Source: Cryptomeria japonica (Eukaryota > Streptophyta > Pinopsida > Cupressales > Cupressaceae). Taken from it: a stretch of 64,000 bases of DNA. Shown here piece after piece: positions 34,354-46,600 of this stretch. Position numbers and translations under genes: made by a program. The DNA is taken from the NCBI RefSeq assembly GCF_030272615.1, contig NC_081413.1, positions 446,876,538 through 446,940,537 on the forward strand, written 5' to 3'. Within the stretch, counting starts at the first letter, position 1. Each line of letters starts with the position of its first letter. The notes under the pieces were generated by a model. That model worked only from the letters and a program-made list of their open reading frames with translations. It did no database searches and was not told the DNA's origin.

Positions 34354-37182
34354 TGTGAGGCCCTACCCCAACTCAGCTTGACATTTTCAGTTATTTGCAT
34401 ATTGAGACTATTATGGATGCTTTATTTTATGCTTTATGGATTTAGAACCTATATGACTCCATGATTTGGATCACATTGACGTATATTGATGCTTCATTTT
34501 ATGCATTTTGATTATGAAACTTTATATGTTGCTAGAATAGAATTACTTTGAAATGGTGAATGTCATTATTGGAATTGCAGGACTTCATTTTGATGATAGA
34601 AAAATGATGCTTATTTTATGAATGGTTCAATTTTGAGAATTATGATAATTGCTTATGTGGAATCGAATTTGAATGAATGAGATATTGAATTATTATTGTC
34701 AAATGTATGAGTGCTTGATGTGCAATGAAATCTATGTATTTAATTATGTATAATTGTGATTATTTGGAATTACTAATGTGTCAATTGAGATGCGCAAGAC
34801 AATTATCCATGTGACCATGGAATAAATATGGAGAGCCAAACCTAGACCAATGTACGTTTGATAAGCCAGGGGTTGTCTATTTGGAGAGACAACACCCCAT
34901 TTGTAATGTATTTTATTTGTGAAAGTAAATTATGCATGTGTGTTGATTTGATTTTTATTTAATTGTGTAAACCTACAAGAGACAAATTCCATGTGTGATT
35001 TTTATATTGTATTTTATTGTGTCACTTGACACATGTGCTGATTAGTGTCATTGATTTTGACTTGTCTCTTGGAGGGAGTTTTGTTTCTACCAAAGCCATT
35101 CAAACAAAAGAGTGTGGTCCCAAATTTGCCTTGGGTAGGGAGTCTTGGGAGTGGTCAACTCAAGTTTGACCCGTAGGTTAACTTCAGTTGGGTTTCTAAG
35201 GGGTCAAATGGACTCCTAGGGTCAGTTTTAGGGCTTTTCCAAAGGTCCAAAGGGTATACCTATAGCTTAGGGGTATTTTGAAACATGTGACTACTCCCAT
35301 GTGACTGTTTAGTCACCTCAAAAAGTGGTTTTTCCAAGGTGAGCGAAAATTCAACTTAGAAGGTTCCTCCTAGGATAGACAACCTTCCCTTTTGATGTCA
35401 AACTCTCTTCCCCATCCTCTCTCACCTTTTCCCTTTCCAGTTTTAGTAATGTGTAAGAGGTTGGGAAGAGAAACCAGTGGGAACTCTCACCTCACCCAAG
35501 GGGTTGGGAAGTGTGTGAGAGGCCTTCTTAGGCAAGGATTAGGGACTTAGTGAGTAATCACCCACTCTCCATGGTTGGAGATTATGCAATTTTTTGAAAT
35601 TTAGTTGTAGAATAGAATTTTGGTGAAGGTGTTGGTGGAAAGTTTGTGTGGATTTGGGAAGCTCATCCCCAACTAAGTCTAACATACCTATTGGCAGATT
35701 AAGTTTGGTTTTACTTCCTTATGTTTATGTGGTTTATGTTGTTTTTTTTTTGAAAGAAAGAAAGGCTTGTATCAAAAGATGTGTATATGTAATTTGTTGT
35801 AGGAGAAAAATGTAAGTTGTCATTTCCATGTTCTTGTTTATGTGTTCTTGTTTTGGGAGTGTCCAAGACCTCCTGCTCTTGGGAGAGTAGGATGGTCTTG
35901 GGGTGGAAGAAGCATGACAGCCTTGGGTGAGAGGCTCTCCTTATGGAGAGTGATTCTCAAGGGTGTCCTTTGTGACCCTTGCTGCATAGCCTTGTGTATG
36001 CATTTGGGGGTTATAAGGGGAGAAAATATGGCTTTTATGCCTTTGGGGGGCATAAGGTGTGGAGATGAATTTTTGATGTTTATTGTATTGCCATCAGGTG
36101 GCTTGAGTTGTATTATGCTTGCAATCTCCCCAATGGTACTTGGTCCACTTCCACCCGTGGAAAGATCATCACAAGTTGTGGTGAGAGTGTAGCTTGGGAT
36201 GGGAATATGCATGTTGAGTGTTTTCTTTTGTTGTTGTGTTGTTTGTTTGTTTGTGACCCGTGGCTTCTAGTAAGCCTAGGTTGGGAGGTGAGCTCTCCAT
36301 GGTCAAGTTGTATTTTTACTGCAGGTTGCTTGGGATGGAAAAAGGAATGATAAAGGGATTAGTTGTTGTTCTAAGTTGCAGAAATAGTTCAAAAAAAAAA
36401 TGTATTTTTTTATAGCAAGATAAAGGAAAAAGAAAGAGAGCTGTATTTATTTTCAAAAAAAAAATGTATTTATGTCATTCTTATTCCTATGGAAAGGCAA
36501 TATTTGTTGGGTTTCAAACCTATTTGTATTCTTATTTACTTTGTATTTGAATTTGCTAAAGAAATATATTTTTCCTACTTTGATTAGTTTTGCAAAAAAA
36601 AAAAAAGATGGAATATATGAACTTGTATTTAAATCTTCATTTAAAAAAAAAAAGAGAAATGATGTTGTTGCATTTATGTTTATTCTGCAAATAAATTAAT
36701 TTGGCTTCTATATGTTCATTTATGTATATTAATGCTGCTGCAAATAAAAGAAATCTATCATTTATTTTTCCATTTAATGCAGAAATTAAATCTTATTGTA
36801 GTAGTTTATTTTATAAAAAAAAATAGCATTTAGTTTTAGTTTTAATTTGTTTACCAGAAAGATTATGTTTTAAGATTGTTGTTTAGAATGAATTATTAGT
36901 ACAGAATGCTTTAAGCAAATAAACAAAATTAGTTCTCTTCTTTCCTCTAAACTAGGTCTAATATGCTAAAGAAATAATTAGTTTGAGTTTTGTATATAAG
37001 AGAGATAAGGGCAAATTTAAAGCCTAATTATTAAAAAAATCTAGAAAATGTATATTACATCTATTTTAGACTGCGAACTACTTATTAGTTTTCTGCATGT
37101 TATATATATATTTACACATTAAAAAAAAAGAATAATAATTTGGAAACTTAAATATCTCCTAAGCAAAATGATATAAATATAT

Positions 37183-37299
37183 ATCTACATATATTTATAT
37201 AAACATATATATTTATATATATATATATACATATATAAATATATATATATATATTTATATATATATATACGTATATAAATATATATATATATATATATT
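37183..37299. repeat. (TA)n microsatellite in D LTR
   Basis: This run of AT/TA dinucleotides contains short ACATATATTT interruptions. It is shorter in the 3' LTR (about 46470-46536), showing replication or recombination slippage since insertion. Confidence 0.85.
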
Positions 37300-37370
37300 A
37301 AAAAAATGATAAACATATTTTAAAAGAAAAAAAAACATCTTGCAAAAAAATTGGGGTGGAAAGAGCCGAA

Positions 37371-37549
37371 CCACTGTGTAAAAACACAATGGTCGATGCG
37401 GCTCGGGCCGCCACTGTGCTTTCCCACAGTGGATGACATGGGAACCGTCACTATGGGCAACCACAGTGGTGGCGCAGGAGGTGCCCGACCACCACTATGT
37501 TTACCCATAGTGAGCGGCGCTCAGCCGTCACTATGGGGAAACACAGTGG
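37371..37549 (+). repeat. Array of five short inverted repeats in D 5' LTR
   Basis: Five dyads of CCACTRTG-4 to 8 bases-CAYAGTGG type lie at 37371-37392, 37411-37432, 37448-37469, 37492-37512 and 37528-37549, in a G+C-rich block within an A+T-rich LTR. Arms are 7-8 bp. The 3' LTR has the same five. Confidence 0.8.
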
Positions 37550-37796
37550 TGCCTGGGGATACCTCCGCTCGGTGCCCTATGCTCAACGCTTCCTCCACCC
37601 GCCAAACTCCACACTTGCCGCTCGCCGCTCGCCGCTCGTTTTTCCTTGCCACTTCCCTCTTCGGCTCCGCAAAAAAAAAAAAAGAAGAATCAAGTTCGGG
37701 CCACCGCACCCACACTTGCACACACAAAAAATAATAGAAAACATCACACACACACATAGCCCACAAAAAAAAACATATGTATGTTAAAACACACAT

Positions 37797-37823
37797 GCCC
37801 TAACCCTAATTTCGGGTTAGGGC
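37797..37823. repeat. Telomere-like palindrome in D 5' LTR
   Basis: GCCCTAACCCTAA and a matching TTCGGGTTAGGGC half form a 27-base near-perfect inverted repeat. The core resembles the plant telomere unit but there are only two units per arm. The 3' LTR copy is at 47046-47072. Confidence 0.75.
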
Positions 37824-38670
37824 AAATACACATGGGCATATTTTAAAACAAAATATGTGTGGGTTGGGTGTTTGAAAAGTTAGGGTTAGTTGTTAACTTT
37901 TAAAATTTCTTTAAAAAGCATAATTATATAATAAAGAAAAGAAACCCCCCCCCCCTTCTTGGGAATATATTTATAAGTATATATATACATATATACTTAT
38001 GTATAAGTATATATATATATATAAATATATGAAATTAAATTCTATATCTATATGGAATCCAATAGTTATTTGTAAATTAAGTAAGGCTCTTTTAATTATT
38101 AAATGGATTAAAAAGCATTTTAATAAGAAGATTTTGAACTCTTGGGAGGATAAATCTTAGAATTAAAAATGGATATAAAAGCAGTTTAATAAGAAGATTT
38201 TAAACTCCTGGGAGGATAAATCTTAGGGGATTAAAATGACCCATGTATGTCAAGTTGGCCCCTTTATTCTGAAATTTATTAGACACCTTTTAATTAATGA
38301 GAATTTTATTTAATAGATTTATTAATCAAAGAGTTAGGGTAAATTAATTTTAGACCCTCAGTATTTAAAGAACTATAAGAGACTATTGATCAATTAATTT
38401 AAAGGTCATATATTAAGTTTGAGATTAATTGCTAAGAGAGTTTAATTATTTATTAATGGAAGATTAGTGATAACTCTTTTGGAGAAATATTAGCTCGCTT
38501 ATAACTTAGATTATTTATCGCTTTATTAATTTAGTTGCTTGATTTATTTAAAACATAGTTAAGACCAAACTAGGTTGCATTATTTTAATTAAGTTAGTCG
38601 TACTAGGTTAAGTATTTAAAAAAAATAAAAAATAATTCCGTTTGTGGCCAAAAGTCTGGGCATGACATTT

Positions 38671-38682
38671 TGGTATCTTAGC
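38671..38682 (+). other. Element D primer-binding site
   Basis: TGGTATCTTAGC, three bases after the LTR end, is two changes from the initiator-Met consensus TGGTATCAGAGC. The following AAGGTTGCC is typical of Del/Tekay-like elements. Confidence 0.8.
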
Positions 38683-38840
38683 AAGGTTGCCAACACTAGG
38701 AACCTTACTCCATTACGTTTCGCTATAATTATTTAATTAATTCAATTATATTTATTTTTATTATGTTTATTTTTAAATTAGCTAAAATATTTCTCCTAAA
38801 ATATTTATTTATTTCATTTTATTTTATTTTCTTAAAAAGG

Positions 38841-40244
38841 ATGCCTCCAACTACGCGACAAACTTGCAAACGTGGTAGAGGCCCTAGGCGTGAATACATG
38901 GCACGCGAAGAGGTCATTAGGGAGGAATCAGTTTCAGAAGTGAACCTAGAAGCCCCTCCCGAACGATCAGCTGACCTGAAACGAGACATCTTAGTAGCTC
39001 TATAGAAACTGATTGGCATAGTTCAGGATAGGCTTCCGGTAGTAGATCATAATGTTGAGAACCTGAACTCAGGAAGTCGTAGAATAGTAGAATGGGAACG
39101 GAGTAGGAGTCCACCTCCTAATCCCATAGAGAGTCAGGCTAGGCATGAGCCCAAGTCCGTTCACCTACCAGCACCACCTCTAGTCGTAGCACTAGTGTAT
39201 TATGAGAGGGCACGTCGGGATCCAGGGGATCTAATCAGAGAGGTTATGCATCTTCAGCCACCATCTTTTGGGGGATCTACCGATGGGGTAGAAGTAGAGG
39301 CATGGCTTTTAAGCCTAGATAGGTGCTTTGCATTGCGCTCTTATGAGAGCAATCTAAAAGCATGTGTAGCAGTTCACCTATTGTGAGGAACAGCCTCCAC
39401 ATGGTGGAGATAGGAAGAATATAGGTGTGGCTTAGAGATAGAAACCCTCACTTGGGAGATTTTCATAGAGAGATTCAGGGAGAGGTACTTATCAGAGGAT
39501 TTTAGACAGCGTAGGGTGGATGAGTTTCATGACATCCAGCAGAAGGGTCTTTCAGTGACCCAGTACGAGAACAAGTTCTTTGAACTCTTACCGTACGTAG
39601 ACTAACTGAAAGACGAGAAGCTTCTCATCAACCGATTTATCAGAGGGTTGAATTTCGACATAGTAGGACTAGTGAGGATGGCTGCTCCAGGGAGCCTTTG
39701 GGTTGCCGTGGAGAAGGCTTTGATAGCAGAGGAGATTCAGGTCAGACCCCAGGACTCGAGGGAACGATTCCAGAACCGTAACCCTACACCAAAGACTTAC
39801 GGGTTTCAGAAACCCCATTGGAAAGGTAACAATAGACACACATCGGGGTTCTCCAAAACCCCTCCTCTGCAGTAATCATAGCAAAACTAGAGGAAAAGGC
39901 CTCCGCAAAGTCAGCAGGGCATGAAGCCCAAGCAGTGGCAGTCACAAGGTCAGAGGCCAAATCAGAGACCTCAGGCTCCTTACACACCTCCGGCGAGGAC
40001 TCAGCAGTCCTCTAGAGGTGGGTATAGTGGTTCTAGTAGGACAGGGGGACAGTCTTTCTCCAGACCACAGGGAGTACAGTTTCAGGCACGTGGCGCTTGC
40101 TTCACATGTGGAGCCATGGGACACATGGCGAGAGAGTGTCCTCAGGGTCAGATGGTAGGCAATCAGAGGATGGTAGCATCAGAGCTGATAGTTGGGGATA
40201 TGGGCAAGTCCCATAGGGTCTTCGTAGCAGTTGACAACCGCTAG
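38841..40244 (+). pseudogene. gag: Element D gag
   Basis: ATG at 38841 (MPPTTRQTCKRGRGPRR, a basic start typical of Tekay-like gag) opens one frame that continues into pol. Capsid domain: QPPSFGGSTDGVEVEAWLLS at about residue 135, then GTASTWWR, FRERYLSEDFRQRRVDEF, QQKGLSVTQYENKFFEL and FIRGLNFDIVGLV, the standard Retrotrans_gag order. A Gln/Pro/Arg-rich linker precedes one intact CCHC knuckle, CFTCGAMGHMARECP. About eight stops interrupt it, nearly all at positions where Gln or Arg is expected (TAG for CAG, TGA for CGA, TAA for CAA). No frameshift is seen. Confidence 0.93.
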
Positions 40245-42110
40245 GCAGAGCATCAGGCCACGGTTATTGAGGTAGCAGGTATGATCAGAGGTAGCAGTGT
40301 ATCTATATTATTTGACTCAGGAGCTACTGACTCTTTTATATCTCCATTGGTTGTGGAGCGTTGCGAGCTAGTGGCAATTAGACAAGAGGTCAGTTGGGAA
40401 GTGGAATTAGCTTCAGGGGCTAGAGTGTCAGTGGAATCAGAGGTTAGGGGTTGTCAGCTTCAGATTGGTAATACCACCACCTTAGTAGACCTTAGAGTTA
40501 CACCACTCGGATCATACAACATCATACTTGTCATGGATTGGCTTTATGCCCACAGAGCCAAGATGGATTGTAGCCTGAAAAGGATCGAGTGTGAGGATGA
40601 TCATGGTTCTCCCATAGTGATCACTAGAATTCAGAGACCCGTGTCTCTTCGTATGATCTCCGCCATGCAGCTTAAGCAGAGCATGCAAAAGGGATGTCAG
40701 TTATTTGCCATCACCATTGGTGATAGAGAAGAAGAAGAGGAAAAGGAACCATCTATTGATGACCTTCCTATCCTTAAGGGATTTTCAGACATATTTCCTT
40801 TAGAGTTACCTGGTATGCCACCCCGTAGAGAGATTGATTTTCATATAGACCTTGTTCTAGGAGCCGAACCAGTGTCCAAAGCACCATATAGGATGACCAC
40901 AAATGAGCTTAATGAGCTCAAGATGCAGCTTGAGGAACTCCTAGAGAAGGGCCACATTCACCCTAGTGTGTCACCTTGGGGTGCACCAGTCATCTTCGTG
41001 AAGAAGAAGGATGGATCTCTCCGATTGTGCATGGATTACCATAAGTTGAACAAAGTAACCATCAAGAATCGATATCCATTTCCCAGGATCGACGATTTAT
41101 TTGACCAACTTCAGGCTGCCAAAGTATTTTCCAAGATTGATCTAAAGTCAGGGTACCATCAGTTGAGGATAGTGGATAGCGATATCCACAAGACCACATT
41201 TTGCACTAGATAAGGCCACTATGAGTTCACCGTGGTCCCATTCGGTCTTACGAATGCCCCAGCAGTTTTCATGAGTCTCATGAATGGAGTATTCTGCACA
41301 TTCCTCGATCATTTTGTGATTGTGTTTCTCGATGACATATTGATATATTCACGGAATGAGGAGGAACATGAGGAGCACCTGAGACAGGTTTTGCAGTGTT
41401 TGAGGGATAATCAGTTGTATGGCAGTTTGTCGAAGTGTGCTTTCTTTAGAACAGAGGTCAAGTACCTTGGTCATGTTATATCCGGTGATAGGATCTCAGT
41501 AGACCCATCAAAGATCAAAGCCATTATGGATTGGCCAGCACCAACCAGTGTGACAGAGGTCAGGAGCTTCATGGGCTTAGCAGGTTATTATCGATGTTTT
41601 GTTGAGGGATTCTCTAGAGTTGCTCATCCTATTACTTCTCTTTAGCGCAAAGGGAAGAAATTTGAGTGGACAGAGAAGTGCGAGAAGGCCTTTCAGGAAC
41701 TTAAAAAGGCACTTACTACCACACCTATCCTTGTAGTACTAGATCCTTCAGCTGATTTCATGGTTTGCCCAGATGATTCCTAGAGGGTTTAGGAGTAGTC
41801 CTTATGCAGGGTGGCAGAGCTATAGCTTTTGAGTCTAGGAAACTCAAGACTCACGAGCTTAATTACCCTACTCATGACCTTGAGCTTGCAGCAGTAGTGC
41901 ATGCACTTGTGAGGTGGAGACATTTCCTTTTGGGTCATCATTTTGAGTTGCACTTAGACCATCAGAGCCTTTAGTACATATTCACTCAGCCAAACCTTAA
42001 TGCACGTCAAAGGAGATGGATGGAATTCTTGTGCGAGTATGATTTTGATGTTCACTACATCAAAGGGAAAGAAAATGTAGTTGCAGATGCTTTGAGTAGG
42101 AGATGTCATG
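40245..42110 (+). pseudogene. pol: Element D pol: protease, reverse transcriptase and RNase H
   Basis: It continues the gag frame. Protease: [12 protein letters not shown] at about 40308 with the catalytic DSG, and a [12 protein letters not shown] end. Reverse transcriptase: [72 protein letters not shown] and the intact active site [14 protein letters not shown] near 41320. RNase H: FEWTEKCEKAFQELKKAL, then a damaged first catalytic block near 41770-41800 where the only clear frameshift occurs, [24 protein letters not shown] and VADALSRR. Main stops are at 41211-41213 and 41643-41645. The protein would copy RNA to DNA inside the particle; it is broken only by few lesions. Confidence 0.93.
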
Positions 42111-43230
42111 AGGTATACACCATATCTATGAGCACAGATTTGAGAGATCGGATCATGCAGTAGTTGCCAGAGGACGGATGGTATTTAGAGGTTTGCCAGG
42201 CTATATGATCTCAGGAAACTTTAGAAGGGAAATATGTGGATTATTCCTTAGAGTCCGATGGTTTATTACGCCATAGAGGGTGCATCTATGTACCTTCTTC
42301 CGAGGGATTACAGGAGTTCATTATCACAGAGGCTCATAGAGCTCCTTATGTAGCACATCCTAAGGTCAAGAAGATGCATGCAGACTTGAGGGAATTATAC
42401 CATTGGCTAGGAATGTGACAGCTTATTGTGGAGTTGGTAGCCCGATGCCTTGAGTGTCAGAGAGTCAAGGTGGAGCACCACCATCCAGGTGGGTTGCTCC
42501 AATCTCATGCTATACCAGAGTGGAAGTGGGATACTATATCCATGGATTTCATCATTGGTCTCCCCATGTCACCTCGTCACCATGATGCCATCTTGGTGAT
42601 GGTTGACAAGTTGACCAAAGTGGCCCACTTTTCACCTGTTCATACCACCTTCACAGCACCAGCAGTAGCACAGGTGTTTCTGCGAGACATTGTCAAACTT
42701 CATGGCATTCCATGTAAGATCATTTCCGATAGGGATTTCCTCTTCACTTCTTCCTTTTGGAAGACATTACAGGAAGCTATGGGTACCAAGCTCAATTTCA
42801 GTACAGCCTATCATCTAGAAACGGATGGCTAGACAGAGAGGGTTAATCAGGTGTTAGAGGATATGCTTCACATGTACGTCATGTATCACCAGACTAGATG
42901 GGAAGAGTACCTTCCCTTAGTGGAGTTTGCCTATAACAATGGGCATCACACATCCTTGGGGATGCCACCGTATCAGGCATTATATGGCAGACCTTGTAGG
43001 ACACTATTGAGTTGGGACTGCATAGAGGACAGAGTTGCTATTGGTCCTGAGATAGTTCGGGATATGGAGCAGCAGGTGGATTTGATTAGGCAGTGTCTTA
43101 GAGAGGCACAGGATAGACAGAAGAAATATGCAGATGCGAAGAGGATAGATCATAGCTACTTGGTTGGAGATAGAGTCTTCTTGAGAGTGCGACTGCATAA
43201 GAATCCAATCTGATATGGAAAGGGTTCTAA
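42111..43230 (+). pseudogene. pol: Element D integrase
   Basis: The reading frame after the shift continues to 43590. The HHCC zinc domain reads EAHRAPYVAHPKVKKMHADL and, after a TGA, ARCLECQRVKVEH. Core: WDTISMDFIIGLP (first Asp), CKIISDRDFLFTSSFW (second Asp), then HLETDG-stop-TERVNQVLEDM with the catalytic Glu in TERVNQ. C-terminal region: PLVEFAYNNGHHTSLGMPPYQALYGRPCRT and DRVFLRVRLHKNPI. All three catalytic acids are present; the stops at 42161, 42206, 42416, 42831 and 43211 correspond to expected Gln or Arg codons. Confidence 0.92.
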
Positions 43231-43605
43231 GCTCGCACCTCAATTTGTAGGACCATTTGAGATCCTTGAGAGGATAGGACCAGTTGCCTACTGTTTAGCA
43301 TTGCCACCTAGCCTATCGCGCATCCACGATGTGTTTCATGTTTCAGTTTTGAGGAAGTATATCTATGATGAGTCTCATATTCTAGATTGGGATGCCTTGT
43401 AGGTGGATTCGGACGGGTAGCTAGCTTTGGAGCCCATTTGCATTTTGGCATGCCGGACGCTGGGCCTTGGAGGTCGAGAGCTGGACCAGGTTAGGGTCCA
43501 GTGGGATTACTATGATGAGGTCACATCCTCATGGGAGGATGCAGCACGTATGAGATCACAATACCCCCACCTTTTTGATGAACTCTAGGAGGAAGTTCAT
43601 GCCTA
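43231..43605 (+). pseudogene. pol: Element D integrase tail with chromodomain
   Basis: After [40 protein letters not shown] and [11 protein letters not shown], which form the GPY/F module, the frame reads QVRVQWDYYDEVTSSWEDAA then RSQYPHLFDEL. This fits a chromodomain: a V-x-V-x-W strand, a D/E-rich turn, S-W-E-D and a terminal helix, as in Tekay-type chromoviruses, where it may direct insertion to methylated histone H3. The expected aromatic cage is only partly visible. Stops near 43399, 43418 and 43587 fall at expected Gln codons. Confidence 0.8.
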
Positions 43606-43616
43606 GAGGGGGAGGG
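43605..43616 (+). other. Element D polypurine tract
   Basis: AGAGGGGGAGGG directly precedes the 3' LTR start TGTGAGG at 43617, as required for plus-strand priming. Confidence 0.92.
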
Positions 43617-46600
43617 TGTGAGGCCCTACCCCAACTCAGCTTGACATTTTCAGTTATTTGCATATTGAGACTATTATGGATGCTTTATTTTATGCTTTAT
43701 GGATTTAGAACCTATATGACTCCATGATTTGAAACACATTGACGTATATTGATGCTTCATTTTATGCATTTTGATTATGAAACTTTATATGTTGCTAGAA
43801 TAGAATTACTTTGAAATGGTGAATGTCATTATTGGAATTGTAGGACTTCATTTTGATGATAGAAAAATGATGCTTATTTTATGAATGGTTCAATTTTGAG
43901 AATTATGATAATTGCTTATGTGGAATCGAATTTGAATGAATGAGATATTGAATTATTATTGTCAAATGTATGAGTGCTTGATGTGCAATGAAATATATGT
44001 ATTTAATTATGTATAATTGTGATTATTTGGAATTACTAATGTGTCAATTGAGATGCGCAAGACAATTATCCATGTGACCATGGAATAAATATGGAGAACC
44101 AAACCTAGACCAATGTACGTTTGTTAAGCCAGGGGTTGTCTATTTGGAGAGACAACACCCCGTTTGTAATGTATTTTATTTGTGAAAGTAAATTATGCAT
44201 GTGTGTTAATTTGATTTTTATTTAATTGTGTAAACCTACAAGAGACAAATTCCATGTGTGATTTTTATATTGTATTTTATTGTGTCACTTGACACATGTG
44301 CTGATTAGTGTCATTGATTTCGACTTGTCTCTTGGAGGGAGTTTTGTTTCTACCAAAGCCATTCAAACAAAAGAGTGTGGACCCAAATTTGCCTTGGGTA
44401 GGGAGTCTTGGGAGTGGTCAACTCAGGTTTGACCCGTAGGTTAACTTCAGTTGGGTTTCTAAGGGGCCAAATGGACTCCTAGGGTCAGTTTTAGGGCTTT
44501 TCCAAAGGTCCAAAGGGTATACCTATAGCTTAGGGGTATTTTGAAACATGTGACTACTCCCATGTGACTGTTTAGTCACCTCAAAAAGTGGTTTTTCCAA
44601 GGTGAGCGAAAATTCAACTTAGAAGGTTCCTCCTAGGATAGACAACCTTCCCTTTTGATGTCAAACTCTCTTCCCCATCCTCTCTCACCTTTTCCCTTTC
44701 CAGTTTTAGTAATGTGTAAGAGGTTGGGAAGAGCAACCAATGGGAAATCTCACCTCACCCAAGGGGTTGGGAAGTGTGTGAGAGGCCTGCTTAGGCAAGG
44801 ATTAGGGACTTAGTGAGTAATAACCCACTCTCCATGGTTGGAGATTATGCAATTTTTTGAAATTTAGTTGTAGAATAGAATTTTGGTGAAGGTGTTGGTG
44901 GAAAGTTTGTGTGGATTTGGGTAGCTCATCCCCAACTAAGTGTTACATACCTATTGGTAGATTAAGGTTGGTTTTACTTCCTTATGTTTATGTGGTTTAT
45001 TTTGTTTGTTTTTTGAAAGAAAGAAAGGCTTGTATGAAAAGATGTGTATATGTAATTTGTTGTAGGATAAAAATGTAAGTTGTCATTTCCATGTTCTTGT
45101 TTATGTGTTCTTGTTTTGGGAGTGTCCAAGACCTCCTACTCTTGGGAGAGTAGGATGGTCTTGGGGTGGAAGAAGCATGACAGCCTTGGGTGAGAGGCTC
45201 TCCTAATGGAGAGTGATTCCCAAGGGTGTCCTTTGTGACCCTTGCTGCATAGCCTTGTGTATGCATTTAGGGGTCATAAGGGGAGAAAATATGGCTTTTA
45301 TGCCTTTGGGGGGAATAAGGTGTGGAGATGAATTTTTGTTGTATATTGTATTGCCATGAGGTGGCTTGAGTTGTATTATGCTTGCAATCTCCCCAATGGT
45401 ACTTGGTCCACTTCCACCCATAGAAAGATCATCACAAGTTGTGGTGAGAGTGTAGCTTGGGATGGGAATATGCATGTTGAGTGTTTTCTTTTGTTGTTGT
45501 GTTGTTTGTTTGTTTGTGACCCATCTAGTACTTGGTTCTCCAAGCTCGGGGGTGGCTTCTAGTAAGCCTAGGCTGGGAGGTGAGCTCTCCATGGTCAAGT
45601 TGTATTTTTATTGCAGGTTGCTTGGGATGGAAAAATGAATGATAAAGGGATTAGTTGCCATTCTAAGTTGTAGAAATAGTTCAAAAAAAAAACGTATTTA
45701 TTTATAGCAAAGATAAAGGAAAACGAAAGAGAGCTATGTTGTATTTATTTTTTTTAAAAAATGTATTTATGTCATTCTTATTCCTATGGAAAGGAAATAT
45801 TAGTTGGGTTTCAAACCCATTTGTATTCTTATTTACTTTGTATTTGAATTTGCTAAAGAAATATATTTTTCCTACTTTCAAAAAAAAAAAAAGATGGAAT
45901 ATATGAACTTGTATTTAAATCTTCATTTAAAAAAAAAAAGAGAAATGATGTTGTTGCATTTATGTTTATTCTGCAAATAAATTAATTTGGCTTCTATATG
46001 TTCATTTATGTATATTAATGCTGCTGCAAATAAAAGAAATCTGTCATTTATTTTTCCATTTAATGCAGAAAGTAAATCTTATTGTAGTAGCTTATTTTAT
46101 CAAAAAAAATAGAATTTAGTTTTAGTTTTAATTTGTTTACCAAAAAGATTATGTTTTAATATTGTTGTTTAGAATGCATTATTAGTACAGAATGCTTTAA
46201 GCAAATAAACAAAATTAGTTCTCTTCTTTCCTCTAAACTAGGTCTAATATGCTAAAGAAATAATTAGTTTGAGTTTTGTATATAAGAGAGATAAGGGCAA
46301 ATTTAAAGCCTAATTATTAAAAAAATCTAGAAAATGTATATTACATCTGTTTTAGACTACGAACTACTTATTAGTTTTTTGCATGTTATATATATATTTA
46401 CACATTAAAAAAAAAGAATATTAATTTGGAAACTTAAATATCTCCTAAGCAAAATGATATAAATATATATCTACATATATATTTATATAAACATATATAT
46501 ATATATACATATATAAATATATATATATATATATTAAAAAAATGATAAACATATTTTAAAAGAAAAAAAAAGAAAACTTAAAAAAAAAACATCTTGCAAA

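Larger units (their letters stand above)
34354..38667 (+). repeat. Element D 5' LTR
   Basis: It starts TGTGAGGCCCTACC and ends AAAGTCTGGGCATGACA. It holds (TA)n tracts at 37183-37299 and 37970-38025, a G+C-rich block with small hairpins at 37371-37549 and a telomere-like palindrome at 37797-37823. Open frames of 80-127 codons on both strands overlap each other and show no protein-like conservation; I regard them as chance. Confidence 0.95.

Noticed and set aside
35838-36212. Overlapping open frames of 116-124 codons on both strands of the D LTR (also near 45203-45598)
   Set aside because: They lie fully inside LTRs, overlap on opposite strands, have no recognisable domain and recur in the other LTR only because the LTRs are recent copies.
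37351-37796. Open frames of 90-127 codons across the G+C-rich hairpin block
   Set aside because: Composition comes from the repeated dyads; the frames overlap each other on both strands and change between LTR copies.
37797-37823. Interstitial telomere array
   Set aside because: Only two telomere-like units per arm in a palindrome, not a tandem array.
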